40,000 nucleotides of DNA, taken from assembly GCA_963575745.1 (NCBI GenBank), contig CAUYUJ010003880.1:120001-160000 (forward strand), read 5' to 3'. A model generated the notes under the pieces. That model did not search any database. It was given only the letters and a program-made list of their open reading frames with translations, and was not told the DNA's origin. Of the stretch, positions 27,802-36,999 are shown in pieces. The DNA is from Prorocentrum cordatum. Lineage: Eukaryota; Sar; Dinophyceae; Prorocentrales; Prorocentraceae. Made by a program: the position numbers and the translations under genes. Within the stretch, counting starts at the first letter, position 1. Each line of letters starts with the position of its first letter.

Positions 27802-28950
27802 TACCCTTGATCGACGCGTATCTGGGCATTTAGGCATGCTACGATTCCGAAGAAAGGAAGACGCTACAATCACAGCCCAACCTCCATTCCATTGAGATGC
27901 ATGCTCTCGCCTGGGTTGTCTACGAGCAGCTTGTAGACAAGATCGAAGCTAAAGTGGAGGCAACTACGGCAAACGACAATCGCATCATCCAAGAGCGCGC
28001 GTTGCTGGCCTCTCGTCGTGAAGGGCCTCGACTCGACAGTGCGGAGACCATCCAGAGGTGCAAGGCTTTCCACGCGCTGACCGCTCTGGACCGCATCGAG
28101 GCCCCCCCAGCGCCGCCCGGCATTCCGCAGGGTGCCTCCCCGAGAGTACCGCCGGCACCGCCGCTCGAAGCACCGTCCTCCGCGACTGTCGAGCACGCGC
28201 CGGCCGCGAGGCCCGCTGCGATACTTCCTGCAGCCCAGCCCGCGACGACGCCGGCGCCTTTACCTAGGCCGAACAAGCCACCACTGCCACTGGGCCCACC
28301 ACCGAAGACCATGCCGGCCACGCGCTCTGTCGCGGGGCCACCTGCCCATCCCCCATCGGACGCGGACATGGTCACGGTGCCGGAGGCAGCTCCCGCTGAC
28401 GACGTTCCTACGTCTGTTCAGCGTTTGGACAAAATGCGCGTGCTTCCATGGCAGGATTGCTTTGAGCGCTCTTCCCATGAAGAGCCAAGTCGATTCACTA
28501 TGTTCGACAATGCATGCACTCCTCGTGAATATAAGCTCCGTGCGCAACAGCCGGATGAGCATTGCCACGTGCCCCCTCCACTTCTGGGCACGGGCGCGCC
28601 AGGAGGCATCAAGTGCACCACTGACCAGGTTTGGGCAGCCCAGTTGAACTACGACAATCACGTGATTACCCACGGACCTGATCTTGATCATTCTGGCTGC
28701 TTTCCTGAGTATAAATGGATCTCTCTCCCACCATACAACGACATGCCGTATGGCCCCGACCTCATAGTGACCGAATAGCTTGGCGAATATCCGCGTTCAC
28801 AGCCGTGGAATATGGGCAGGGAAAGTATACAGTGGACCGACGTGAAAAACCTCCACCACGGCACGACATATCGCGCCTGGAGAAAACAGTTTGGCACATG
28901 GAATCATCCCAGGGTATGCAGACAATACTCAGCGGGACAAAAAGCACCAT
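27777..28950 (+). pseudogene. Extension ORF 4, unidentified
   Basis: The frame is RACEELCYILIPLIDAYLG, a TAG at 27831, CYDSEERKTLQSQPNLHSIE, then an ATG at 27897 with MHALAWVVYEQLVDKIEAKV (helical). A long Pro/Ala-rich linker occupies about 28090-28410. A domain-like part follows: DKMRVLPWQDCFERSSHEEP, DEHCHVPPPLLGTGAPGG, TTDQVWAAQLNYDNHVITHG and CFPEYKWISLPPYNDMPYGP. After a TAG at 28776 the same frame continues LGEYPRSQPWNMGRESIQWT and TTYRAWRKQFGTWNHPRVCR to a TGA near 28948. No family is recognised. Confidence 0.4.
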
Positions 28951-30077
28951 GAGGAGCCGCGCGCCGAGGCCTTCTACAGCTCAAGCACGTGCATCAGGAG
29001 TGCGCAGCCCAGTCCTCATACGTTTGTCCCGCCTTACAAGTTCAAACATTGGAAAAACGATGTGGAGATCGTGATTGACATTATATCGTTACACAGTCTG
29101 GCTGCAGATTCTGGCTTGGCGCCCGAGGCGCTATCATGGCTGAGGACATGGTTCCGCCCGCTGCAATCGTGGCCATTCGCCGACGCAAGGAGGACCGCGA
29201 CTGTGGCAAACAGTTGTGGCCTGCAAGGGGGCCACGTTGGGAATGCCCGCCTTTGGAGTGCCAGCGTGCACCAGTCAGCAAATATGAGATTTGCGCTCCG
29301 CCTCGTCCGCTGTCCCGCCAGGAGCAAGTTGCCCAGGAGTTAGAGGCTGACATAATTGCCGATGCTCCCGGGGTTGCTCTGCCATCCCCGTCAGACTCAT
29401 GCCAACCAGCGCCAGCGGCAACGCCAGCTGCGAAGGCTTCTCCTGTGGCGCATTTGCCAGCGCCGGTAGCCCAGCTCAGTGGTTCCGAGCGACCTTCTGC
29501 CCACGAGGCTGCCTCCGCATCATCGGCACATCAAACCCTTGCTCCTACGCCGGGGGCACCCCCTGTTGGCCACCCTGCAGAGACAGCAGCATCCGTTCCT
29601 TCGGCAGAAGACCTTGCTGCCCCCGATACGTTCGATGAGGAGGCCATTGTCCGTGCCCTGGTTGACAGGAGCACCAAATATAACCAGCAAGACGAGGATT
29701 GGCTAATCTCGATGGCGTGCTCCAGGGCGGCGCGCAGGCCCATCGCAGCAGAGCTGGCGCAGAGAGACTGGAACTGTCGTCCTATCTTCACGGATGTTTG
29801 TGTCGGCGACTTCATCGTTGTGAAAAATTGGGGCCATGTCAATTGCTACCGCTACGACAATCACTGCCCCGCAGGTGATCATCGGACCAAAGTTCGCATG
29901 AACAAGGGGCGCATCTACGGCCCCGTCGTGCACTTTGGCGTCTTTGAGAAGTTCTTCGCAGTGCGGATGCCGATGCTACACTACGGATTGCGTTGGGTAA
30001 ACATATGGTACTGCGACAAGAATTTGCCCCATCGAGGGCGTCGTTTACGCCTTGCCAATCCGCGCCGACGCGATTGA
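28951..30077 (+). pseudogene. Extension ORF 5, unidentified
   Basis: It begins in one frame (EAFYSSSTCIRSAQPSPHTF, PPYKFKHWKNDVEIVIDIIS) and shifts near 29130 to the frame of the ATG at 29136, which stays open for 313 codons. That frame has a basic Cys-containing start (KEDRDCGKQLWPARGPRWEC), an Ala/Pro/Ser linker with a degenerate motif copy at 29411 (PAPAATPAA), a helix (EEAIVRALVDRSTKYNQQDE), and a C-terminal domain: VCVGDFIVVKNWGHVNCYRY, GRIYGPVVHFGVFEKFFAVR and MPMLHYGLRWVNIWYCDKNL. The VGDFIVVKNWG stretch has the look of a small beta-barrel, but I cannot name it. It ends with TGA TAG at 30075-30080. Confidence 0.45.
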
Positions 30078-30159
30078 TAGTGCCCACATGGCTGTGGCTA
30101 TGAGGGGACCGTCGTCATGCAGCTCCCTGATCGCTGAGTGCGCCTAATCGCGTGAGCTT

Positions 30160-31319
30160 CCCTACTTCGGTACCCCCTCTCTTCAGCGAGTGCGTGCCCC
30201 ACGGACACCGCCTCGAAACGCCGCTCCTCGGACCCCGCGATCCGATCAGGAGCGGGTGGCAAAGCCCGCTGATGATCACATGGAGATCGACGAAGGCACT
30301 CGGCAACGAGTGGTTGACACCACTGTCGGGCGCTCAACCATCATCGTTGATCTTTCCGAGGTTATGGCAAGCGACGAACAGGGGGCCGCTAATGACGCTA
30401 TGGAGATGGCAGCCGAGATCCAGGCATATCAGAATTTTGGTACATCTCTTTTTGAATGCGTCCTCGATCCCCCAGAAAAGGTCCTTAACCAGATGGATTA
30501 CCGTTCGAAGGATATCAACAACTGGACGACCCAATCGGACAGCTATATGGTGCATTACTGGACATCGGCACCATTAGTGGAGTCGCCGATGTTCAAGCTC
30601 AAACAGGCGATCCAGATTCACGGCGGCCCCAATCTGTTCATACAGGACAAGATTGAATCATGCTTGATATTCCAGCTTCGTTTTGGGACCGAGACAGATA
30701 TATACAATATTCATTACAACCGCACTCAAACGTGGGCGCGGGATCTTCCCGTGCGTACTGCAGAGCACTCCTTCAAGAAGCTGTTGCGGTTCCTCGACCC
30801 CCAGTCTGTGCAGGGTACCGCTACGGGGATCTTCCAGCGGATCTCCAAAGTATACTATCATTTTCTGCTGGAGGACATACAAGAGCTGCCCTGCTCAGCA
30901 TTAATGCTCAGCATCCTGCCCTCGCGGCGCTCCGATCTTTTTACAAAGACTGCGATGATCAACGCGGATCCCCAGGTTTCCCTCTTTGGGAGGAGCCGGT
31001 GGCAACACCTGCTGCGCTTGGCCAGGATGAGTCAGGCGCTGCCATGCCCGGAGCTCCTGTCGAGATACCCCAGGACCCAGGCAGTGTTGCTTCGGCAGCA
31101 CCAGATCAGGAAACGATGGTGCAGGTCCTGGCACAGCAGAAGAATTTCGACCGCAACGAGGGGGACAACGAGAGTGCCCTCCAGGCAGAAGCTGCGCGCA
31201 TCCGCGCAGAGCTGGCCAAGACTTGCGGGAACTTAGATGTATCTGATAACGGACCCACCGAAGACGCCGGATTGCCTGGCCATCGACTGTCGTTCACTGA
31301 GATCGAAGGGGTCGTCTGA
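30160..31319 (+). pseudogene. Extension ORF 6, unidentified
   Basis: The frame from about 30160 encodes DDHMEIDEGTRQRVVDTTVG, STIIVDLSEVMASDEQGAAN, LFECVLDPPEKVLNQMDYRS, SYMVHYWTSAPLVESPMFKL, KIESCLIFQLRFGTETDIYN and HSFKKLLRFLDPQSVQGTAT. Near 30905 the frame shifts, giving LLSINAQHPALAALRSFYKD, the motif copy PLWEEPVATPAALGQDESG (30995-31016), and a helical tail SALQAEAARIRAELAKTCGN, ending in a TGA at 31317. The same frame runs straight on into ORF 7. No family is recognised. The mix of helices and a Pro/Ala linker resembles a structural or accessory protein more than a known enzyme, but this is only an impression. Confidence 0.45.
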
Positions 31320-32710
31320 TCGGTCGCTTCCCGTGCCACCGCTGAGCTTAATCGAGACGCGATGAACCTATTCGGTCATTCTCTTGCTTCTGAAGCCGGT
31401 GGCCACGCCCGCTGGGGTGCCCTTGGGGATCTCCTTTCAAGCTGGGCCCCTGAGTCGCTCCAGCATGACATCTCTCGATGCAACAATTGTAGTCGCTTCC
31501 TTTCCCTGGGCATTGTCACTGCCAACGGCACTCTGTGCGACTTATGCTGGCAATTCAGCACCTCTGTGGGTGCAAGAGGAGTTGGTGGCGCTGGGGCTGC
31601 CGACCTTGCGTATCTGCAGGAGCTCAACCAGTGGATCAGGACCAACCTTTCCCACAACGAGGTGGTCCGCCTCATCGCAGAGGGCGCGAAGATCCACTTC
31701 GGGGACAGCGTCCGGCGGACAGTGAGCAGCGTAATAAATTGAGGATAATGGCGAAGAAGGCAGAGGACAGGTACAATCGGTGGTGCGACGCGGGTTGCCC
31801 ACCTGCCCGCTATTGCCGGCTCGGGGGAGAGCCCGACGACGACCGCCCATTGTACCACTCCTACCGTAGCGTCCTTCAGCGCTTCCTCAATGAATCTCGA
31901 TTCCTCCACCAAATGACCGGAGCCCGTTCGGCTATCGGCAAGGTGCCCTGGACCGAGGATGACATGTGTTGGGCTTGCAATATTCATTATCGCAGCCAGA
32001 CACTTGGCCTCGCCGGTCGCAGGAATTGGTGGTTGAACGAGGGCAGGATGGACAGACGCACCAGGCAAGAACGCGGTCTGGTCACGATTGCCGCTCCCCG
32101 TGGGGACGGCACTTATGACCGGACCACGCGTCGTAATCACGCCGAGGCTGCCTCTGTCGGACCTGCCCTTGGATCAAAAGGCCATGGGGGGAAGGGTTCA
32201 GGGGTGGGGGCCGATCCTGATGCCAACCCCCCACGCACACCTTTTACGCGTGATGCCACGGCGCCGCCGCCTCGCGCTGACCCTGGCGCCGCTGCTGGTG
32301 CCCGCGCCACCGGCGCGCTGGCAGCGATGCCCGCATGGCCGCGCGGCGACGCCGCTGCCGCGCCCCACTCGAGCGGCTGGCAGCCGGCTGGCGGCAGCGC
32401 TGGCGCCCGCTCCCCAGCGGCGCCCCCGCGGACCAAGCGGGCGCGCACCGCCGACGAGTACGCCGCCTATTGGCGCCACAACCTCGAGGGCAATGAGTGG
32501 GGCCCCAGGCACTGGAGCTACCGCAACAACTGCTGGATGTACATCGCGGAGAACAACGACGAGGTCGTGTACCATCGCGACCCCCAGAATAATCCTCGAT
32601 CCTACAATTCGCACGCGCGGACCGCGCGGGATGCATGCAGAACCAGTTGCACGGGTTCTGACGGCCACCGTGTTTGGGCCAGTGAGTTCTACCCGCGCGG
32701 CAATATTTAG
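31320..32710 (+). pseudogene. Extension ORF 7, zinc-ribbon-like, unidentified
   Basis: In the frame after the TGA at 31317 the text is SVASRATAELNRDAMNLFGH, then the motif copy at 31395 read as SEAGGHARWGALG. A C-x2-C-x15-C-x2-C cluster follows (RCNNCSRFL...LCDLCW, about 31479-31550), then LAYLQELNQWIRTNLSHNEV. Near 31700-31740 the frame shifts to AKKAEDRYNRWCDAGCPPAR and YHSYRSVLQRFLNESRFLHQ. DDMCWACNIHYRSQTLGLAG is a second Cys/His group. A Gly/Ala/Pro linker and EYAAYWRHNLEGNEWGPRHW, with CWMYIAENNDEVVYHRDP, close it at a TAG at 32708. Two Cys clusters suggest zinc binding. It is the last ORF before the 3' UTR. No family is recognised. Confidence 0.45.
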
Positions 32711-32730
32711 CGATGTCGGCCGCGAGGCCC

Positions 32731-32781
32731 ACTGCTCGAGTTTGCCTGAACTTAGTCTTTACAGGGTTCGCCTCGAGCAGT
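32731..32781 (+). other. Stem-loop 1 in the element 3' UTR
   Basis: ACTGCTCGAG (32731-32740) is perfectly complementary to CTCGAGCAGT (32772-32781), with a 31-nt loop. It lies 20 bp after the last stop codon. Confidence 0.7.
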
Positions 32782-32798
32782 AACAACACAACCTTTTG

Positions 32799-32825
32799 GC
32801 CACTTCACTATACATGACAAGTGGC
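32799..32825 (+). other. Stem-loop 2 in the element 3' UTR
   Basis: GCCACTT (32799-32805) pairs with AAGTGGC (32819-32825) around a 13-nt loop, 17 bp after stem-loop 1. Confidence 0.6.
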
Positions 32826-33173
32826 TTCACACAAACACCTTGGTGATGCCTGAGGCGCGCTCCTTAGGGGCCCTGCCGAAGAGACTCAACCAACGTAGAA
32901 TTTGATCATGTAGCTTTTCGTGTTTTCAACGCGACATAGACTTTATGTTGCTCGTATGAATCCTCTGTGCGACAGCTTCCGTATTCAAAATGACGGAGCT
33001 CCGAGTGTGACAATATGCCCAGCTCTTGTTTGATGCTGGTGGCAACGCCCGCTGTGTCCATCCTGTACTAACGAGGCTGGGCGCGGCGGCTTTTGATGTT
33101 GCTCTAGTTTACTCAGTCCCTCTTGCTCCGCTCATCCGTGTCCCATTCCTCTCGCCCCTCGAGTGCCGAAGCG

Positions 33174-33208
33174 TTTTTTTGTTGTTTTTTTTTTTGGGGG
33201 GGGGGGGG
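33174..33208 (+). repeat. T-run to G-run junction
   Basis: T7-GTTG-T11 followed directly by G13. It is the same arrangement as 11430-11453 and close to 4970-4997. Confidence 0.85.
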
Positions 33209-33423
33209 CGCACCGAGGGCCGCCTAAAGGGCGTCCGGAAAGGATTAGGGACACTTGGATGCTCCTTGGCTCCCTACCTTGCCCGTTCACACCACGCAGC
33301 GGCGCTGCGTACTTACAGGTGCGGACCCTGCTGGTGTGTTCGGGACATGTGCGTTTTGAGGAGGAAGAGGGTGACCGGTTCTTTCTCCCTGTTTCCCGAG
33401 TCCTGCCCGCGCGGGCGGGATTC

Positions 33424-33434
33424 GGGGCGGGGGG
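33424..33434 (+). promoter_or_regulatory. Polypurine tract
   Basis: GGGGCGGGGGG ends at the base before the right LTR. RNase H-resistant purine RNA here would prime plus-strand cDNA synthesis. One C interrupts it. Confidence 0.65.
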
Positions 33435-33620
33435 TGTGAATGGAACCCGTCTCATACCCTCATCTCTACTCCTCGCTCGCCTTTCTGCCTGCCCTATCGG
33501 CCCAGGTACTGGAAGGGACCAGGGCGCTGGTCGCGCAGGAGGAAAAGATCCCTATCTGTCCATCCTTCCTCTACCTACGGATCAGGGGTTCTGTGCGTTT
33601 GTACTCTAACCCCATGCACA
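33435..33620 (+). repeat. Right LTR, 186 bp
   Basis: It begins TGTGAATGGAACCC and ends CCCCATGCACA, so the TG...CA ends are kept. It has the same length as 16441-16626, aligns without gaps, and differs at about 25 positions. It is preceded by the polypurine tract and followed by ACTGG and the interrupted satellite. Confidence 0.85.
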
Positions 33621-33715
33621 ACTGGGGCCTTCGGTGGAGCTCCCTATGGGGCCACGAAGCGCTGCGCTGCGCGTGGCCACGAGACGCACGTGGCACCCCC
33701 AGTTGGGGGGGGGCG
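33621..33715. repeat. 77/98-bp satellite, right part
   Basis: ACTGG, then GGCCTTCGGTGGAGCTCCCT and GGGGCCACGAAGCGCTG, resume the satellite exactly where 16440 left it. The anchor at 33653, joined to 16391 after removing the element and one target copy, gives 77 bp. A second, degenerate unit fades into a GGAGGAGG run by about 33740. Confidence 0.85.
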
Positions 33716-34474
33716 CGGGTGGAGGAGGAGGAGGCGACGCGGGGGCCGATTCTTTAAGACGAGGACCCGACACCACAGGATGGTTGGGAATTATTCATGG
33801 GGTCATGCAGCGCACCGCACAGGCAAACCATCCACGACATGTTGTGGCTTCCGCCAACATGCGAACGCACCATTGCAGATTTCAGCGCTGAGTTGTACCT
33901 GCGCTTGGTGTCACTGGTGGCTCCTATGTGCGACTCTCGGCGGCCACGGCCGATTTCGCAACTATTTGTGCGAATTGGACCCAGATCAAAGTTCACGCGT
34001 TCCGCGTTGTTTTCGCGTCCGCGTCACGTCGGCAAACTTCGGTCGCGTGCATTTCGCAGGCCTACAGCGTCAGGGCGTCTGTTTCTCGTCTCGCCATGCT
34101 TCCCACTCCCATGCAGCACCCGGTCTGCGAGGCGCCCTGCGCCTCGTTGCGCTGCGACAGCCTCGGGGCTCCCCGCTCCGAGCGCGACCTGCGCTTCCTT
34201 CGCCTCGGACGTTCCCGTGCTTCCAGCCGCTTGAAAAATATTGCGGCGGTGATCCCGCAACGGAACGACAGAGCAGGGGCGCCCAGTCGCTGTCGAGTGA
34301 CGCGCGGGTTCGCTTTCGTCTGCCCGGTTATCCCCCCGCCCTCTTTTCCTCCATTCTCTCATCGACGTAAGGGCCCCTTGGCCCCTTTTGACGCCCTCCG
34401 CCAGCCCGGGTGGTCCCTTCAGGCGGCGGGGGGGGGATCTGGGAGGGGGGTAGGGTCTTGTTTCCCCAAGCAGT
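33716..34474. other. No gene recognised
   Basis: Mixed-composition DNA without a convincing frame or repeat. Overlapping open frames in several registers show no domain. Confidence 0.4.
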
Positions 34475-34891
34475 TTGTACCTCGTCGCCACTGGGGAGGG
34501 CGGGGTGCACCGTTCCTTCGGATGGCCTCCCCCGCCCCTGGGGGAACTCTTGACCCCATCCCGCGCCCTTTTCCGTCCTTCCCCCCCGTCGCATTCCATT
34601 GTCTTCGGCATGTCCACCATTGGCCGCTCTGCCGGACGCATACTGGGAATCGGCACAGTGGGATTTGGCGAGTCTTGTTTCAATCGTCCTACTTACGATG
34701 CCGAGGGCGCAACGCACGGCGCGGTCCTAGACGAGGACATCGAGGAGCTGTGGCAGGAGGGAGACGAGGAAGAAAACGAGGACGTGGTTGAGGACGAAGA
34801 TGAGGAGGACGACGACGATCAGGATGAGGAGGAGGACGGGGGGGAATACGGAAAGTACAAGGACGAAGTGTGGGCATTCGAATGCGTGTAG
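34475..34891 (+). CDS. Small ORF with acidic C-terminal tract, unidentified
   Basis: The frame is open from 34475. The most plausible start is the ATG at 34610 (MSTIGRSAGRILGIGTVGFG), which gives 93 residues. The second half, encoded at about 34727-34860, is almost all Asp and Glu with GAGGAC-type codons, then GKYKDEVWAFECV and a TAG. DAEGATHGAVLDED at 34700 overlaps the word CCGAGGGCGCAAC, identical to part of the 53-bp minisatellite. Acidic tails occur in histone- or RNA-binding chaperones, but no such domain is visible. It may be a simple-repeat frame rather than a gene. Confidence 0.3.
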   Translation: MYLVATGEGGVHRSFGWPPPPLGELLTPSRALFRPSPPSHSIVFGMSTIGRSAGRILGIGTVGFGESCFNRPTYDAEGATHGAVLDEDIEELWQEGDEEENEDVVEDEDEEDDDDQDEEEDGGEYGKYKDEVWAFECV

Positions 34892-35073
34892 GGCTACGCC
34901 CGATTTTTGCTCGCCGTTTGGGCTGGCGGCGTGGCCCAAGCGGCTTGCCGTCTTGTGATTCCTCCCCCCCCCGTTTTCGTTCCACGCCCGCTCCCGCCCT
35001 CGTCTCGCCCCCAGCCCCCACGCTTCCGGCGGCCCCGTGCGCTCCCTTCGCGTCGGGGGTCGTGCCCAGAGCA

Positions 35074-35240
35074 GGTGCAGTCGGACCCCGGTATAAGAGC
35101 GAGGTCGGTTCGGGGAGGATGCCCCCGTGTTCTTCGTGTCCGTTGGGTGATCTTGTGCACTTGGGTGTTCCGTTTGTTTTGGCCGACTGTCGGTCGCGTG
35201 TTTTTGAAGAGTGCTCTTCTGGCAGAGGTCCGACTGCACC
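35074..35240. repeat. 14-bp perfect inverted repeat
   Basis: GGTGCAGTCGGACC (35074-35087) is exactly complementary to GGTCCGACTGCACC (35227-35240), spacer 139 bp. No transposase or other terminal feature is seen between them. Confidence 0.6.
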
Positions 35241-35386
35241 CCCAGGTGCCCCGGCCTGTCCCAGGTCCCCTGCCCGGGCACCGTCCTTGGGGAGACACTG
35301 CTGCGCCCGGTGCCGGGCGTCGCAGCGTTGCCCACCATCGGTTCCGGAAGGTTTGTGTGTCGACTTCGCACCGCGTCCGCGCTCAT

Positions 35387-35455
35387 GCCTCCGCCCTTCC
35401 CCATCCCGTCCCCCTCTTCTGCCCCTCCCCCATTTCCCCTCCCCCCCAAGAACTC
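35387..35455 (+). repeat. Pyrimidine-rich CCCCTCC tract
   Basis: Mostly C with T (CCCCTCTTCTGCCCCTCCCC and similar). There is no coding meaning. Confidence 0.7.
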
Positions 35456-36999
35456 CGGCGTCGCGATTCTGCCACAGCGCCGACCCCCAGAGGTCGGGAC
35501 CTCTTTCCCCGAAGCCGAGACTTCCTCCCGAGTCGTCCAGTGAGGGCCCCAGGGCCCGGCGAGGGCCCCCAGAGATGCCGATGATTGGCCAGCCTCCCGT
35601 GTTCTTCTCGCGCGGCGCGCTCCTCCCGAGATGCTTCCAGTTGTGAGTGCCCTTGCCCTCCCTCCCGCCCTCCGCTGCCGCTCCTCCTATCCCTGCGCGC
35701 CCCTTCCTGCTGCCGGTCGGTTTTGTCGTTTATCGTGCGCCCCTGGCAGCCCGAGCGCTCGTGGTGATCGCCTCTGCCGTGCCGCACGGGGAAAAACAAT
35801 TGTTCTCACGCCAAGCAGTTGCACGTCCGACGTCACAACAAGCAATAAACATCACAAAACGTCAGGACCTGAGCCCTGGACCCCATGCTTCTGCGTCATT
35901 GTTTGAGCCGGCTCGATCTGCGAGTGTTCGCGGATCGAAAACGGCGTAATGATCCTGGATGAAACATTGTTATGCCAAGATTGGGGTTTCGGCCTGTCCT
36001 AGAGGGGTTCAAAAGGGGGCCTTGTAGGGGATTGTTTTCAAGTTGTTCGTGGTGTTATGTGGGTTTCTGGGGGCTTTCACGGGGCTTGTTCTACGCCACG
36101 GTTCCCACCCTCTGGATAGGCTCGGGGATCGTTGAGGCCCGGCTGGGGGATGCGTCCGGCCAGAAGTTCGCGAGTGGACCCAACTGTGTCGACGAGGAGC
36201 TTCCTGAAGGCCCAGAAGGGGGAGAGTGCCCAAGAAGTAGGAGCTTCATGCCGTGAGCCTCGATCCACCCCGTGATCATTCCTTTGCGAAAAGGGGTGGC
36301 ACGGGCCAGGGAGATCGATGTTCATCCCGGACACTCGGCGGTGGTCCCCGGCCACCGAAACGGTTCCTGTTGGCTGAATTCGAGGAAATGCTTCGGGTGG
36401 TCGGATGACCACGAAAATCTATGAGACATCGGCGGCGACGACGCAATCTTCTTTATTTGTGTTCCTCCTCTTGTTTTTTCTCGTTGTTCTCCTCTTCTTC
36501 TTCTCGACCGAGGTAGATGCACGCGGCAGTTCCAGCCGCCTTTTCCAGAGATTTTTGTTCGAACAGCTTTTGTTTTGATAGGGTTCTGTCTCTGGGGGCC
36601 GTCGCTGGGCCCCGGGACTTTCAAAGCCGGACGGACGTGGGGCGAGAAATCGCATCAGTGGACCCGGGGAGAGGTTCGGTTCGGGCAACGATCTTATAGC
36701 CCGTCGGACTCGGGAGGCTTGTCGTGGTTGGGGGGGGTCCTGGCCCTTCCCCTGTCGCCGCGGCTGGATGCATTTGGGAAAGCACTTGCGAGTGGATTCC
36801 GGGAAGGGCCCAGGGGGGCCCATGGTGAACGATTTCTGCGCTGGGAAAGAAAAGAATGTTCTTGCTGAGCCTGAGTATTTTCAGTTTTTTCGTGGTTTTC
36901 GTCGTCGACGGGCCGCGTCCAGGCCCCGGGGTCATTCGGGGGCATTGTGGATCCCCGTCAAGGCCTTCTGGATGCAGTCAGGCGCCCTTTCATGTCTTC
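35456..36999. other. No gene recognised
   Basis: Long overlapping open frames without domains. GGGTTTCTGGGGGCTTTC-like words appear near 36058-36085 and 36590-36620, related to the G-rich family that becomes dense after 37000. Confidence 0.4.

Larger units (their letters stand above)
20000..33056 (+). repeat. Dispersed 20-bp motif GCCGGTGGCAACGCCCGCTG, ten copies
   Basis: The GGTGGC core starts at 20002, 20074, 22765, 26133, 26672, 27648, 30998, 31398 and 33038, with a weaker tenth copy at 29411-29432. Examples are GCCGGTGGCAACACCTGCTG (30995) and GCTGGTGGCAACGCCCGCTG (33035). I found none elsewhere in the window. In most copies the open frame reads (S/P)VA(T/S/M)P(A/T), but copies at 26672 and 31398 lie in ORFs that read it as AGG(D/H)(T/A)R, so conservation is at nucleotide level. 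GGTG and CACC/CGCC arms enclose GCAA or GCGA in seven of the nine good copies, a possible GNRA-loop RNA hairpin. Confidence 0.8.
32711..33423 (+). other. Copia element 3' untranslated region
   Basis: Non-coding by appearance, about 710 bp from the last ORF to the polypurine tract. It holds two adjacent stem-loops (32731-32781 and 32799-32825), the last motif copy (33034-33056) and a T-run/G-run junction (33174-33208). Confidence 0.6.
16441..33620 (+). mobile_element. 17.18-kb Ty1/copia LTR retrotransposon with long 3' extension
   Basis: The structure is complete: a left LTR (16441-16626), a primer binding site at once after it, an ATG at 16691, Gag, protease, integrase, RT and RNase H in the integrase-before-RT order that defines Ty1/copia, then about 7.5 kb of extra coding-like DNA, a 3' UTR, a G-rich polypurine tract (33424-33434) and a right LTR (33435-33620), flanked by a 5-bp duplication. 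Ordinary copia elements are near 5 kb; this one is over three times that. All domains carry frameshifts or stops, and the LTRs differ at about 25 of 186 positions, so it is an old inactive copy. It appears visibly less GC-rich than its surroundings. Confidence 0.85.

Noticed and set aside
1464-31319. Stop-codon reassignment, suggested by several in-frame TGAs in coding-like DNA
   Set aside because: In-frame breaks include TAG and TAA as well as TGA, and frameshifts are frequent. Ordinary pseudogene decay explains them.
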